A stretch of 64,000 nucleotides of DNA from JAFIHK01 sp041441455 (lineage in GTDB: Bacteria > Bacteroidota > Bacteroidia > Bacteroidales > UBA932), in assembly GCA_041441455.1 (NCBI GenBank), contig JASDTB010000059.1, positions 3,538 to 67,537 of the forward strand, read 5' to 3'. The notes under the pieces are model-generated. The model was not told the DNA's origin. It saw only the letters and a program-made list of their open reading frames with translations, and did not search any database. Positions 16,428 through 24,559 of the stretch are shown one piece after another (the first letter of the stretch is position 1; the number at the start of each line of letters is the position of its first letter). The position numbers and the translations under genes are program-made.

Positions 16428-19400
16428 ATGGCAATTTTTACAAGCATAATGAAGAAACTTTTCGGAACAAAATCCGAAAGAGACCTCAAAGAGATCCAAC
16501 CTTATGTAGACAAAGCTCTAGAAGCCTATAAGACAATCGATTTGCTCTCTCATGATGAACTTCGTGCAGAGACACAGCGTATTAAAAAATACATCTATAG
16601 CAAAATTGAGGCAGACGAAAACAGAAAGCACGAACTTAGGGCGAAGTTGGAGGATGTAACCATTGCCGTTAATGAGAAAGAGGTTTTGGCTACTGAGGTA
16701 GATAAACTAACTAAGAAAATTGACGAAACGATTGAAGAGGTACTAATGGAGGTTCTTCCCAAAGTATTTGCGATTATGAAATCGACAGCACGTCGTTTCA
16801 AAGAGTTTTCTGAGGTTGAGGTTACTGCATCTGATGCCGATCGTGATTTTGCTTCTGTTCACAAACATGTGAGAATCGATGGAGAAAAGGCATTTTGGAA
16901 AAATAGTTGGATGGCAGGTGGAAATATAATCGTATGGGATATGGTCCACTACGATGTTCAGCTGTTTGGTGGTGTGGCCCTGCACAAGGGTAAGATTGCC
17001 GAAATGGCAACTGGTGAGGGAAAAACACTCGTTGCAACTTTACCAGTATTTCTAAATGCTCTTGCAGGAAAAGGTGTACACGTAGTAACTGTCAATGACT
17101 ATTTATCAAAACGTGACTCTGAGTGGATGGGACCTCTTTATCAGTTCCATGGTCTTAGAGTAGATTGTATCGATCGTCACGAACCGCACTCTGATGCTCG
17201 TAAAAAAGCATATCGTTCAGATATTACATTCGGTACAAACAACGAATTTGGTTTCGACTATTTGCGCGATAATATGTCTACCTCACCTGATGATCTTGTT
17301 CAAAAGAAGCATCACTATGCTATTGTCGATGAGGTTGACTCAGTTTTGATTGACGATGCAAGAACACCGTTGATTATCTCTGGTCCAGTTCCAAAGGGCG
17401 ATGATCAAGAGTTCAATGAATACAAACCTTTTGTTGAAAAATTATATTCTGCTCAAAGAACATTTGTAAATCAAGTTCTGAATGATGCACGTAAAAAGAT
17501 AACTGAGGGTGATGAGGTCAATGGAGGAATCTTACTATTAAGAGCATTCAAAGGTCTTCCTAGATACAACCCGTTGATTAAGTTTTTAAGTGAACCAGGA
17601 ATGAAACAGCTTTTGCATAAGACTGAGAATGAGTATATGCAGGAGAATAACAAGAGAATGCACATTATCACAGATGATCTATATTTCGTGATTGACGAAA
17701 AGCTGAAATCAGTGGATCTAACCGATAAAGGACATGAGTTAATCGCTCAAAGCGTAAGTGATAATAAATTCTTTATACTTCCAGATATCGGGTCAGAAAT
17801 CTCGGAGTTGGAAAAGAGAGAGATTGCTTCAGAAGAGAAGGCTAGACTCAAAGATGAATTAATGAGTGACTATGCAATCAAATCGGAGCGTGTTCATACT
17901 GTAAATCAGCTATTAAAGGCATACACAATGTTCGAAAAAGATATTGAGTATGTTGTTATGGATAATAAGATAAAGATTGTTGATGAGCAGACTGGTCGTA
18001 TACTCGAAGGTCGTAGATATTCAGATGGTCTTCATCAAGCTATTGAGGCAAAAGAGAATGTGAAGGTAGAGGCTGCAACTCAGACTCATGCTACAATCAC
18101 ACTTCAGAACTATTTTAGAATGTACCATAAACTTGCGGGTATGACTGGTACAGCTGAGACAGAGGCTGGTGAGTTGTGGACTATCTATAAGTTAGATGTT
18201 GTTGTTATCCCTACCAATCGTCCGATCATTAGAAAGGATATGGACGATCTTATCTACAAAACCAAGCGTGAAAAATATAATGCTGTAATCGACGAAATTG
18301 TAAATCTGACTCAGAAAGGACGTCCTGTTCTTGTTGGTACAACATCAGTTGAAGTTTCTGAATTACTAAGCAGAATGTTAAAACTCAGAGGCATTAAACA
18401 TAATGTTCTGAATGCTAAACAGCATGCTCGTGAGGCAGAAATTGTAGCAGAGGCTGGTCAACCTAGTGCAGTTACAATTGCAACAAATATGGCTGGTCGT
18501 GGTACCGACATCAAACTCGGCCCTGGAGTTAAAGATGCAGGTGGTCTAGCGATTATAGGTACTGAGCGTCATGATAGCCGCCGTGTAGACAGACAGCTTC
18601 GCGGTCGTGCAGGTCGTCAAGGTGATCCAGGATCATCTAGTTTCTATGTCTCACTTGAAGACGATCTAATGAGACTTTTCGGTTCGGAAAGAATTGCCGG
18701 TATCGTTGACAGAATGGGAATGAAAGAGGGAGAGTCTTTACAGCACTCAATGCTATCTACATCTATAGAACGTGCGCAGCGTAAAGTCGAAGAGAATAAC
18801 TTTGGTGTTCGTAAGCGTCTGCTAGAATACGACGACGTGATGAACTCTCAAAGAGAGGTAATCTATACTCGTAGAAGAAACGCTCTTTATGGTGAGAGAG
18901 TAGATGTTGATATCCAAAATATGATGGCAGATCTTAGTGAAACTTTTATCCAAAACAACCTTGGAGAGATGGATTACGAAGATTTCAGATATGAGACTAT
19001 CAGACAGTTATCAATCGAACCAGGTATCTCCGAAGAGGAGTATTCAGATATCTCAAAGAAAGATGCAGAGATTCGTCTTTTAGAAACTATTCATAATGTT
19101 TATAATCGTCGCACCGAGGTACTTGTTCAACAGGCTTGGCCAATTATCAAGCAGATTTACGAGACACAAAGTGCAACATATGAAAATATCGCAATACCTG
19201 TTTCCGACGGGCAAAAGGCTTTCAATATGATCGTAAGTCTCAAGAAGGCTTATGAAAATCAAGGACGCGAACTAGTTCGTTCTCTTAATAAGTCGATCAC
19301 TCTATACATGATTGATGAGTATTGGAGAGAGCATCTTCGCGACATGGATGATCTAAAACAGTCAGTGCAAAATGCGACTTATGAGCAGAAGGATCCACTT

Positions 19401-19715
19401 CTTATCTATAAGTTTGAGAGTTTCCAACTCTTCAAGACAATGGTAGATAAAATCAATAAAGATGTACTTAGCTTCTTGCTTAAGGCTCATATTCCATTGA
19501 GAGAGAACCAAGAGAGACCTAACTTAGCTGCTCGCGAAGAGAATAGAAGAAAACCAGATATGAGTAGGATGAATACCTCTCGTAGCGATCTCTCTACCTC
19601 TGCTGGTGAACCAAAAAGTCAAGCGCCTGTTCATGTTGAGAAAAAGGTTGGACGAAATGATCCTTGCCCTTGTGGAAGTGGCAAGAAGTTCAAAAACTGT
19701 CATGGTACAATTTAG
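16428..19715 (+). CDS. secA: Preprotein translocase ATPase SecA
   Basis: A 1095-residue motor that drives proteins through SecYEG. Length is typical of Bacteroidetes SecA, which carry insertions compared with the roughly 900-residue E. coli protein. Walker A is MATGEGKTLVATLP and Walker B is IVDEVDSVLIDDARTPLIISG. The extra region at about 330-420 lies between NBD1 and the preprotein cross-linking domain. NBD2 shows VGTTSVEVSE, TNMAGRGTDIKLG and RQLRGRAGRQGDPG. The C-terminus ends in a zinc-binding SEC-C motif, GRNDPCPCGSGKKFKNCHG. Here the zinc motif is CxCx8CH, used for SecB or ribosome contact. Confidence 0.98.
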   Translation: MAIFTSIMKKLFGTKSERDLKEIQPYVDKALEAYKTIDLLSHDELRAETQRIKKYIYSKIEADENRKHELRAKLEDVTIAVNEKEVLATEVDKLTKKIDETIEEVLMEVLPKVFAIMKSTARRFKEFSEVEVTASDADRDFASVHKHVRIDGEKAFWKNSWMAGGNIIVWDMVHYDVQLFGGVALHKGKIAEMATGEGKTLVATLPVFLNALAGKGVHVVTVNDYLSKRDSEWMGPLYQFHGLRVDCIDRHEPHSDARKKAYRSDITFGTNNEFGFDYLRDNMSTSPDDLVQKKHHYAIVDEVDSVLIDDARTPLIISGPVPKGDDQEFNEYKPFVEKLYSAQRTFVNQVLNDARKKITEGDEVNGGILLLRAFKGLPRYNPLIKFLSEPGMKQLLHKTENEYMQENNKRMHIITDDLYFVIDEKLKSVDLTDKGHELIAQSVSDNKFFILPDIGSEISELEKREIASEEKARLKDELMSDYAIKSERVHTVNQLLKAYTMFEKDIEYVVMDNKIKIVDEQTGRILEGRRYSDGLHQAIEAKENVKVEAATQTHATITLQNYFRMYHKLAGMTGTAETEAGELWTIYKLDVVVIPTNRPIIRKDMDDLIYKTKREKYNAVIDEIVNLTQKGRPVLVGTTSVEVSELLSRMLKLRGIKHNVLNAKQHAREAEIVAEAGQPSAVTIATNMAGRGTDIKLGPGVKDAGGLAIIGTERHDSRRVDRQLRGRAGRQGDPGSSSFYVSLEDDLMRLFGSERIAGIVDRMGMKEGESLQHSMLSTSIERAQRKVEENNFGVRKRLLEYDDVMNSQREVIYTRRRNALYGERVDVDIQNMMADLSETFIQNNLGEMDYEDFRYETIRQLSIEPGISEEEYSDISKKDAEIRLLETIHNVYNRRTEVLVQQAWPIIKQIYETQSATYENIAIPVSDGQKAFNMIVSLKKAYENQGRELVRSLNKSITLYMIDEYWREHLRDMDDLKQSVQNATYEQKDPLLIYKFESFQLFKTMVDKINKDVLSFLLKAHIPLRENQERPNLAAREENRRKPDMSRMNTSRSDLSTSAGEPKSQAPVHVEKKVGRNDPCPCGSGKKFKNCHGTI

Positions 19716-19737
19716 TTATTAATTTAAAACTTTATTT

Positions 19738-21126
19738 ATGTTTGATATAGTTGTAATTGGTTCCGGCCCTGGTGGCTATGTTGCCGCTATAAGAGCTGCT
19801 CAGCTTGGTAAAAGCGTTGCAGTCATTGAACGGTCGGAACTTGGAGGCATCTGCCTCAATTGGGGTTGTATCCCAACTAAGGCTCTTCTAAAGAGTGCTC
19901 AGGCTATTCATTATGCAGAAAAGGCCAATGAATATGGATTCTCTATTGAAGGGGAGGTTGTAAAGGATATTACGAAAGTTGTAGAGAGGAGTCGTGGTGT
20001 TGCTTCAAATATGAGTCGTGGTATTGAGTATCTATTCAAAAAGAATAAAATAGAAGTAATTGCGGGTATAGCTAAAATTTTAGCTCCCGGCAAAATTGAA
20101 GTTCTATCTGAGAATGGAGAAAAGAGTTTAGTTGAAGCTAGCAATATCATCATTGCAACTGGCGCAAGAGCCAATTCTTTGCCATTTGCTCCAATAGATG
20201 GTGAAAAGATTATCTCATATCGTCATGCGCTTGTTCCAGAGAAGCTTCCTGCTAAGATGGCTGTGATAGGATCTGGTGCAATAGGAAGTGAATTTGCATT
20301 CTTCTATAAATCAATGGGTGTTGAGGTTACTCTAATTGAGTACCTAGACAATATTGTCCCTCTCGAAGACGATGAGGTCTCAGCTCAACTGAGCCGCTCT
20401 TTCCGTAAAGCTGGAATCAAAGTGATGGTTTCAACTCAAGTTACTGCTGCCGACACATCTGGTGAAGGCGTTGTTCTCTCTCTTAAATCTAAAAAGGGTG
20501 AGGAGACTCTTGCTGTCGATGTTGTTTTGTCTGCTGTTGGCGTGATTGCCAATATCGAAAATCTTGGTCTTGAGGAGTGCGGTGTTATAACAGAGAGGGG
20601 TAAGATTAAGATTGACGAAAATTATCAAACCTCATGTAAAGGTATCTATGCAATCGGAGACGTCATTGCTACTCCAGCTCTAGCACACGTTGCTTCTGCC
20701 GAAGGAATCTGCTGTGTTGAGAGGATTGCAGGTATCGATGCAAAACCTGTAAACTATTTAAATATACCTGCTTGTACATATACAACTCCTGAAATTGCCT
20801 CTGTTGGTATGACAGAAAGAGCTGTAAAAGAAAAAGGAATCAACTACAAAGTTGGAAAGTTTCCTTTTACTGCTTCAGGCAAAGCAACAGCAGCTGGTGA
20901 TCGTGATGGTTTTGTAAAACTAATTATAGATGCTCAAACTGATGAGATTCTTGGTGCTCATTTAATTGGCGGTAATGTAACTGAAATGCTCTCGGGCATC
21001 GTAGTGGCACGCAATTTGGGAGCAAAAGCGAAAGACATAATCAACTCTGTTCACCCTCATCCAACTATGAGTGAAGCAATCATGGAGGCTGCGGCAGCTG
21101 CTCACGGAGAGGTGATACATATTTAA
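19738..21126 (+). CDS. lpdA: Dihydrolipoyl dehydrogenase
   Basis: A 462-residue FAD flavoenzyme, E3 of 2-oxoacid dehydrogenase or glycine cleavage complexes, which reoxidises dihydrolipoamide with NAD. The FAD-binding GSGPGGYVAAIRAAQLG opens the protein. The redox pair is in GGICLNWGCIPTK (two Cys, four residues apart). The NAD motif is AVIGSGAIGSEFAFFYKSMG. The C-terminal dimer interface has HPHPTMSEAIMEAAAAAHGE with the catalytic His-Glu pair. No E1 or E2 genes are nearby. The bactofilin gene follows after 14 bases, so the two are probably co-transcribed. Confidence 0.96.
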   Translation: MFDIVVIGSGPGGYVAAIRAAQLGKSVAVIERSELGGICLNWGCIPTKALLKSAQAIHYAEKANEYGFSIEGEVVKDITKVVERSRGVASNMSRGIEYLFKKNKIEVIAGIAKILAPGKIEVLSENGEKSLVEASNIIIATGARANSLPFAPIDGEKIISYRHALVPEKLPAKMAVIGSGAIGSEFAFFYKSMGVEVTLIEYLDNIVPLEDDEVSAQLSRSFRKAGIKVMVSTQVTAADTSGEGVVLSLKSKKGEETLAVDVVLSAVGVIANIENLGLEECGVITERGKIKIDENYQTSCKGIYAIGDVIATPALAHVASAEGICCVERIAGIDAKPVNYLNIPACTYTTPEIASVGMTERAVKEKGINYKVGKFPFTASGKATAAGDRDGFVKLIIDAQTDEILGAHLIGGNVTEMLSGIVVARNLGAKAKDIINSVHPHPTMSEAIMEAAAAAHGEVIHI

Positions 21127-21140
21127 ACTTAAATTGAAAG

Positions 21141-21521
21141 ATGGCAAAAAACGAGATTGTTACGCAGGTTAACGAGGTAAATCGTATCTCTGGAGGCTCT
21201 GAGTTCATAGGAAGACTTAACTCAGCATGTGATATAAGAATTGATGGCTTTTTTGAAGGTCGTCTAACTACTACAGGGAAACTCGTTATAGGCGAAAACG
21301 CAAAATTACTTGGAGAAGTGATTTGTAAAAGTTGCGATATTTGGGGTTTTATGGAGGGTGCGCTTCTTGTGAAAGAATCATTCGGCCTTAGAAAAACTGG
21401 CTCTATTACTGGTAACATAGCTTGCCAAAAAATATTCATCGAAGAGGGTGCTACCTTCAATGGTTCGTGTAAACTCATCGATGATGAAGCTTTTGAGGAG
21501 ATGAAGGCCAAGTTTAAATAG
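21141..21521 (+). CDS. Bactofilin (polymer-forming cytoskeletal protein)
   Basis: A 126-residue bactofilin. The core from about residue 15 is a run of short beta turns of a right-handed helix (FIGRLNSACDIRIDGFFEGRL, GKLVIGENAKLLGEVICKS, EGALLVKESFGLRKTGSITG). It is flanked by a short polar N-terminus that could bind membrane and a charged C-terminal tail (EAFEEMKAKFK). Bactofilins self-assemble into nucleotide-free filaments and position cell-wall or stalk enzymes. It is co-directional with lpdA, ends in a strong terminator, and faces the actin-like gene tail to tail. Confidence 0.94.
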   Translation: MAKNEIVTQVNEVNRISGGSEFIGRLNSACDIRIDGFFEGRLTTTGKLVIGENAKLLGEVICKSCDIWGFMEGALLVKESFGLRKTGSITGNIACQKIFIEEGATFNGSCKLIDDEAFEEMKAKFK

Positions 21522-21547
21522 TCCTTAATGCAGTTTGAAAAAATTAT

Positions 21548-21578
21548 AAAGGACACCATCAATAGGTGTCCTTTTTTT
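21548..21578 (+). terminator. Rho-independent terminator after the bactofilin gene
   Basis: AAAGGACACC (21548-21557) pairs perfectly with GGTGTCCTTT (21565-21574) around a seven-base loop, followed by a run of T. It lies 27 bases after the stop. Confidence 0.9.
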
Positions 21579-21579
21579 A

Positions 21580-21626
21580 TATAAAAAAATGAGGCAATAA
21601 TGAATAAGCACATTATTACCTCATTT
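21580..21626 (-). terminator. Rho-independent terminator for the minus-strand actin-like gene
   Basis: The arms 21587-21602 and 21611-21626 form a 16-base stem with one mismatch or wobble and an eight-base loop. On the minus strand it is followed by a T-run (complement of 21583-21589). It sits back to back with the plus-strand terminator of the bactofilin gene, so the convergent units are insulated from each other. Confidence 0.85.
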
Positions 21627-21698
21627 AGTGTTTATAGAACTAGCCCTTTACACTAGTTATAGATCATAGTTTAGTTTAGGTTAAGCAAAGTCATTAAG

Positions 21699-22787
21699 TT
21701 AGGCAACTACTGATACGCAAGTGTTTGCATTTCCAATATCAATACCAATATAGTCGGCATCTTCGCTGTCCAAGCTACGATAAGATGAAAAACTCTCTTT
21801 TTCGTCCTCTTGATTTGTTGCATTTTGCTTAGAGTAGATTGCATAACCAACTGATGCGCATTTCTCAGGTTCTCTACAAACAGTTACAGATGCTATATCA
21901 CCAAACTCTTGGTTGAAAAGATTGATAAGATCGGCATGATACGCACCACCACCCACTAGAGTTATTTTTTGACATTGCTCAAAATCCTCATCAGTAATGT
22001 AACGTTTGATGATAGGAGAGATTACGTTTGTGTAATAAAGTTGAAGAGCTTTACGCTTTTCAGGAGCAAAATCTTTTTTCTTTCTGTCGATGTAAATAAA
22101 TCCTTTGGTAAAGATTTGGTCAACCTGATGCTCAGTTTTTAGTCTAAGATATGCGTTTTTATTCAACTCTTGAGTGAATAGATTAATTGCATAACTCATT
22201 CCATGAGTGCTGAATAGCGTTCTGTTCATTAGACCATCAGGGGTACTCACTGCTCCTTCACACGTGCCGTAACCCAAGCTTATGATAACATAATTACCAT
22301 CAATTGGGTTTTCTCCTTTTCTGATAGCGATATCACAGCCCATAACTTCAGGTAAAACATGAACTTTAGCAATAGAGATAACTTTTTGCTCAGTCTTCAT
22401 GTCGCCTGTCTCTTCTGCCTTGTAGTATGTGATAATCTTCTCATCTTGGAAGAACTCGGCAGCATTATCGCGATTCATTTGATAAGTAGCAAATGGAAAT
22501 CCTGTAGTGATATGCATCTTAGTTAACTTGCCATTACGAGTGTTTTTTTGACACATGTTACTTGCAAGCACAAGAGCAGAACTGCTGATAAGCTTGTAGT
22601 CAGTATCCTCTGGTGAGGCATTGATTGATTTGTGAGGTGACACACCTTCGTTCATTGCTTGAAGACCAACCATGTAATCCATGCTGTCTAGCTTGATCTT
22701 CGAAAATCCCAGAATGGGATCATTGTTTGTACAAAATTCCCTGAGCGTAGCTTCATACACGCTCGGGAAAGATAATGTTTTAACCAT
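21699..22787 (-). CDS. Actin-like (ParM/StbA-type) ATPase with motifs in circularly permuted order
   Basis: A 362-residue actin-fold protein. Segments appear in this order: FPSV (7-10), YMVGLQAM (38-45), TTGFPFATYQ (94-103), phosphate-2-like VIISLGYGTCEGAV (167-180), adenosine motif ITLVGGGAYH (275-284), and ASVGYAIYS (311-319). A polar linker (320-343) follows, and last comes YIGIDIGNANTCVSVV (346-361), a perfect phosphate-1 motif. In ParM, Alp and other actin-like proteins phosphate-1 is at the N-terminus and FPSV comes just after it. Here the protein starts at FPSV and ends with phosphate-1, as in a circular permutation. The usual Asp of phosphate-2 is Ser170. It has its own promoter and terminator, with no parR-like partner or plasmid gene nearby. 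Likely role: a chromosomal filament or scaffold. Assignment to the actin fold is strong; its function is unknown. Confidence 0.85.
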   Translation of the reverse strand: MVKTLSFPSVYEATLREFCTNNDPILGFSKIKLDSMDYMVGLQAMNEGVSPHKSINASPEDTDYKLISSSALVLASNMCQKNTRNGKLTKMHITTGFPFATYQMNRDNAAEFFQDEKIITYYKAEETGDMKTEQKVISIAKVHVLPEVMGCDIAIRKGENPIDGNYVIISLGYGTCEGAVSTPDGLMNRTLFSTHGMSYAINLFTQELNKNAYLRLKTEHQVDQIFTKGFIYIDRKKKDFAPEKRKALQLYYTNVISPIIKRYITDEDFEQCQKITLVGGGAYHADLINLFNQEFGDIASVTVCREPEKCASVGYAIYSKQNATNQEDEKESFSSYRSLDSEDADYIGIDIGNANTCVSVVA

Positions 22788-22809
22788 AGCCTTGTGTTAA
22801 ATGTTCGCT

Positions 22810-22838
22810 CAAATTTACGAAAAAAAATGAGAAACAAA
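22810..22838 (-). promoter_or_regulatory. Promoter of the actin-like gene
   Basis: On the minus strand TTTG (22838-22835) is followed after 17 bases by TAAATTTG (22817-22810), matching the -33/-7 pair and lying 22 bases before the start codon. It implies transcription separate from the upstream glycosyltransferase gene. Confidence 0.65.
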
Positions 22839-22842
22839 GCTA

Positions 22843-23790
22843 TTAAATTGTTTTTTTGATTTTATAGATATTTCGTTCTGTGCTATTTCGGGAGATTAAT
22901 TCACCAATAAATCCCGATAAAAAGAGTTGCATCCCAATAATTAGCGCAGTGAGTGAAACATAGAACAATGGCTGTTCTGTTACAGGTCTGTATATAAGTC
23001 CTTGAGCCTGAATAATAATTTTTTGAATAATTAGATAACCTGCAGTACCGGCACCAATTAAAAATGTAAAAATTCCAATTAACCCAAAAAAGTGCATTGG
23101 CTTTTTACCAAAGCGCGATAAAAACCATAAAGAAAGTAAATCTAAAAAACCATTTACAAAACGATTCATTCCAAACTTGCTCTTCCCAAATTTTCGAGCT
23201 TGGTGTTTTACAACCTTCTCTCCAATTTTGCTGAATCCGGCATTCTTTGCCAAATATGGAATATAGCGGTGCATCTCTCCATAGACCTCTATGTTTTTAA
23301 CAACCTCTTTGCGATACGCTTTCAAGCCACAGTTCATGTCGTGAAGCTTCAAACCCGTAACTTTTCGCGCAGTCAAATTGTAAATTTTCGAAGGAATATT
23401 CTTGGAGATCTTACCATCGAACCTCTTCTTTTTCCATCCAGAAACTAAATCTAAACCATCCTCTTTGATCATCCTAATCATCTCAGGAATCTCTTCTGGA
23501 TTGTCTTGAAGATCGGCATCCATCGTTACAACAATTTCGCCCTCTGCGGCATCAAACCCGCAGAACAGAGCTGCGGATTTGCCGTAGTTTCTTCTAAAAC
23601 TGATACCTCTAAGTGGATACTTAATTGCCAACTCTTCAACTATTTTCCATGAAGAATCCGAACTTCCATCATCAACCATTACAACCTCGTATTTGATTCC
23701 AAGAGGAGTAATTGTTCTATCTATCCATTCAACCAACTCCCTGAGAGACTCCTCTTCGTTATAGAGCGCAATTACAATTGAAAGATCCAT
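22843..23790 (-). CDS. Family 2 glycosyltransferase, membrane-anchored (DPM1/GtrB-like)
   Basis: A 315-residue enzyme that probably transfers a sugar from a nucleotide donor to polyprenyl phosphate. The GT2 domain (1 to about 225) shows LSIVIALYNEEESLRELV, VMVDDGSSDSSW and the metal-binding TMDADLQDNPEEIP. A later MNCGLKAYRKEV block is typical of the dolichol-phosphate mannosyltransferase group. Two C-terminal membrane helices follow (about 232-258 and 275-300). It lies 59 bases downstream of the DUF4199 gene on the same strand, a pairing frequent in Bacteroidetes. The sugar cannot be told from sequence. Confidence 0.93.
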   Translation of the reverse strand: MDLSIVIALYNEEESLRELVEWIDRTITPLGIKYEVVMVDDGSSDSSWKIVEELAIKYPLRGISFRRNYGKSAALFCGFDAAEGEIVVTMDADLQDNPEEIPEMIRMIKEDGLDLVSGWKKKRFDGKISKNIPSKIYNLTARKVTGLKLHDMNCGLKAYRKEVVKNIEVYGEMHRYIPYLAKNAGFSKIGEKVVKHQARKFGKSKFGMNRFVNGFLDLLSLWFLSRFGKKPMHFFGLIGIFTFLIGAGTAGYLIIQKIIIQAQGLIYRPVTEQPLFYVSLTALIIGMQLFLSGFIGELISRNSTERNIYKIKKTI

Positions 23791-23849
23791 TTTGAGTAAT
23801 CTGTTAAATTATAGTTATTGAATTTCGTCAATTAATAAATTGAATCTTG

Positions 23850-24386
23850 TTAGATACTTTGATTTTGATCATTGTTCTCTTGATTCTCATTACCGAAGAA
23901 AAAGGTCTCTTTCTTCGTATAATTAGCGATTATAGCTGAGAAAATCAAACCTAATATTGTGTAATAAAATAAAGTCACAATGAAAGTGATATGTGGTATG
24001 TAAGGCATTACCGCTTCGTAGTTAGATGTGTCTCCACCAGACGATTGCAAACTCTCAATAACTTGTTCCATTTGAGCATTCATTGTTTCAGGAAATAAAA
24101 GAGCAAGGTGAAGGAAAAAGTAACATGCGCAAATAATTGCTGAAAAGAAAGATACAAGTACACCATAACTTAAACCATCTCCATAACGGAAGTTCTCTTT
24201 TGGTTTACTGAACTCTCTTATAAAGTAATAAAGTAACCAAACTGTGGCAACTAATTTTACAATCCAAAGGATGATACTTATAGCCACACCTGGTTCAATA
24301 ACTGTAGTAATCAAAGTAGATAAAATCGTAACCAGAGCAAGCAAAAGTCCATTAAATGCAGCCGAGCTAAGTTTGTTTGTTTCCAT
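23850..24386 (-). CDS. DUF4199 membrane protein
   Basis: A 178-residue integral membrane protein with about four helices (roughly 8-30, 33-56, 73-97 and 129-153). A conserved FRYGDGLSYGVLVSFFSAII segment lies near 66-85, and the tail is polar and Asn/Gln-rich. It matches the DUF4199 family of Bacteroidetes, which has no known function and commonly sits upstream of a GT2 glycosyltransferase, as here. No charged catalytic cluster is visible. The two are probably one operon that may act in lipid-linked sugar metabolism, which is inference from context only. Confidence 0.88.
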   Translation of the reverse strand: METNKLSSAAFNGLLLALVTILSTLITTVIEPGVAISIILWIVKLVATVWLLYYFIREFSKPKENFRYGDGLSYGVLVSFFSAIICACYFFLHLALLFPETMNAQMEQVIESLQSSGGDTSNYEAVMPYIPHITFIVTLFYYTILGLIFSAIIANYTKKETFFFGNENQENNDQNQSI

Positions 24387-24527
24387 ATTTGTTAGGTTTT
24401 AGGTTTGTATTTGAATAGAAATAATGCGTAAGTACTTAATATAAAGCAATATTAAAGTAAAAAAACCAAATCAAAAATAGTAATAAATCTACATTAACCA
24501 AAATTAAGAGAAATTTAAAAAAATCAT

Positions 24528-24535
24528 TACCTTTG
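24528..24535 (+). promoter_or_regulatory. -7 promoter element of the thrS operon
   Basis: TACCTTTG matches TAnnTTTG 24 bases before thrS. The upstream 100 bases are very A/T-rich and lack a clear TTTG at the expected distance. Confidence 0.55.
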
Positions 24536-24559
24536 CGTGATTATCAAAGCGTATAAAAT

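Noticed and set aside
21080..21613. Long open frame (177 codons) antisense to the end of lpdA and the bactofilin gene
   Set aside because: It lies entirely opposite two clear genes and their terminators, and its translation has no recognisable features.
21699..22787. Actin-like gene as a plasmid ParMRC partition locus
   Set aside because: No ParR-like gene, parC repeats or plasmid genes are nearby; the neighbours are chromosomal core.
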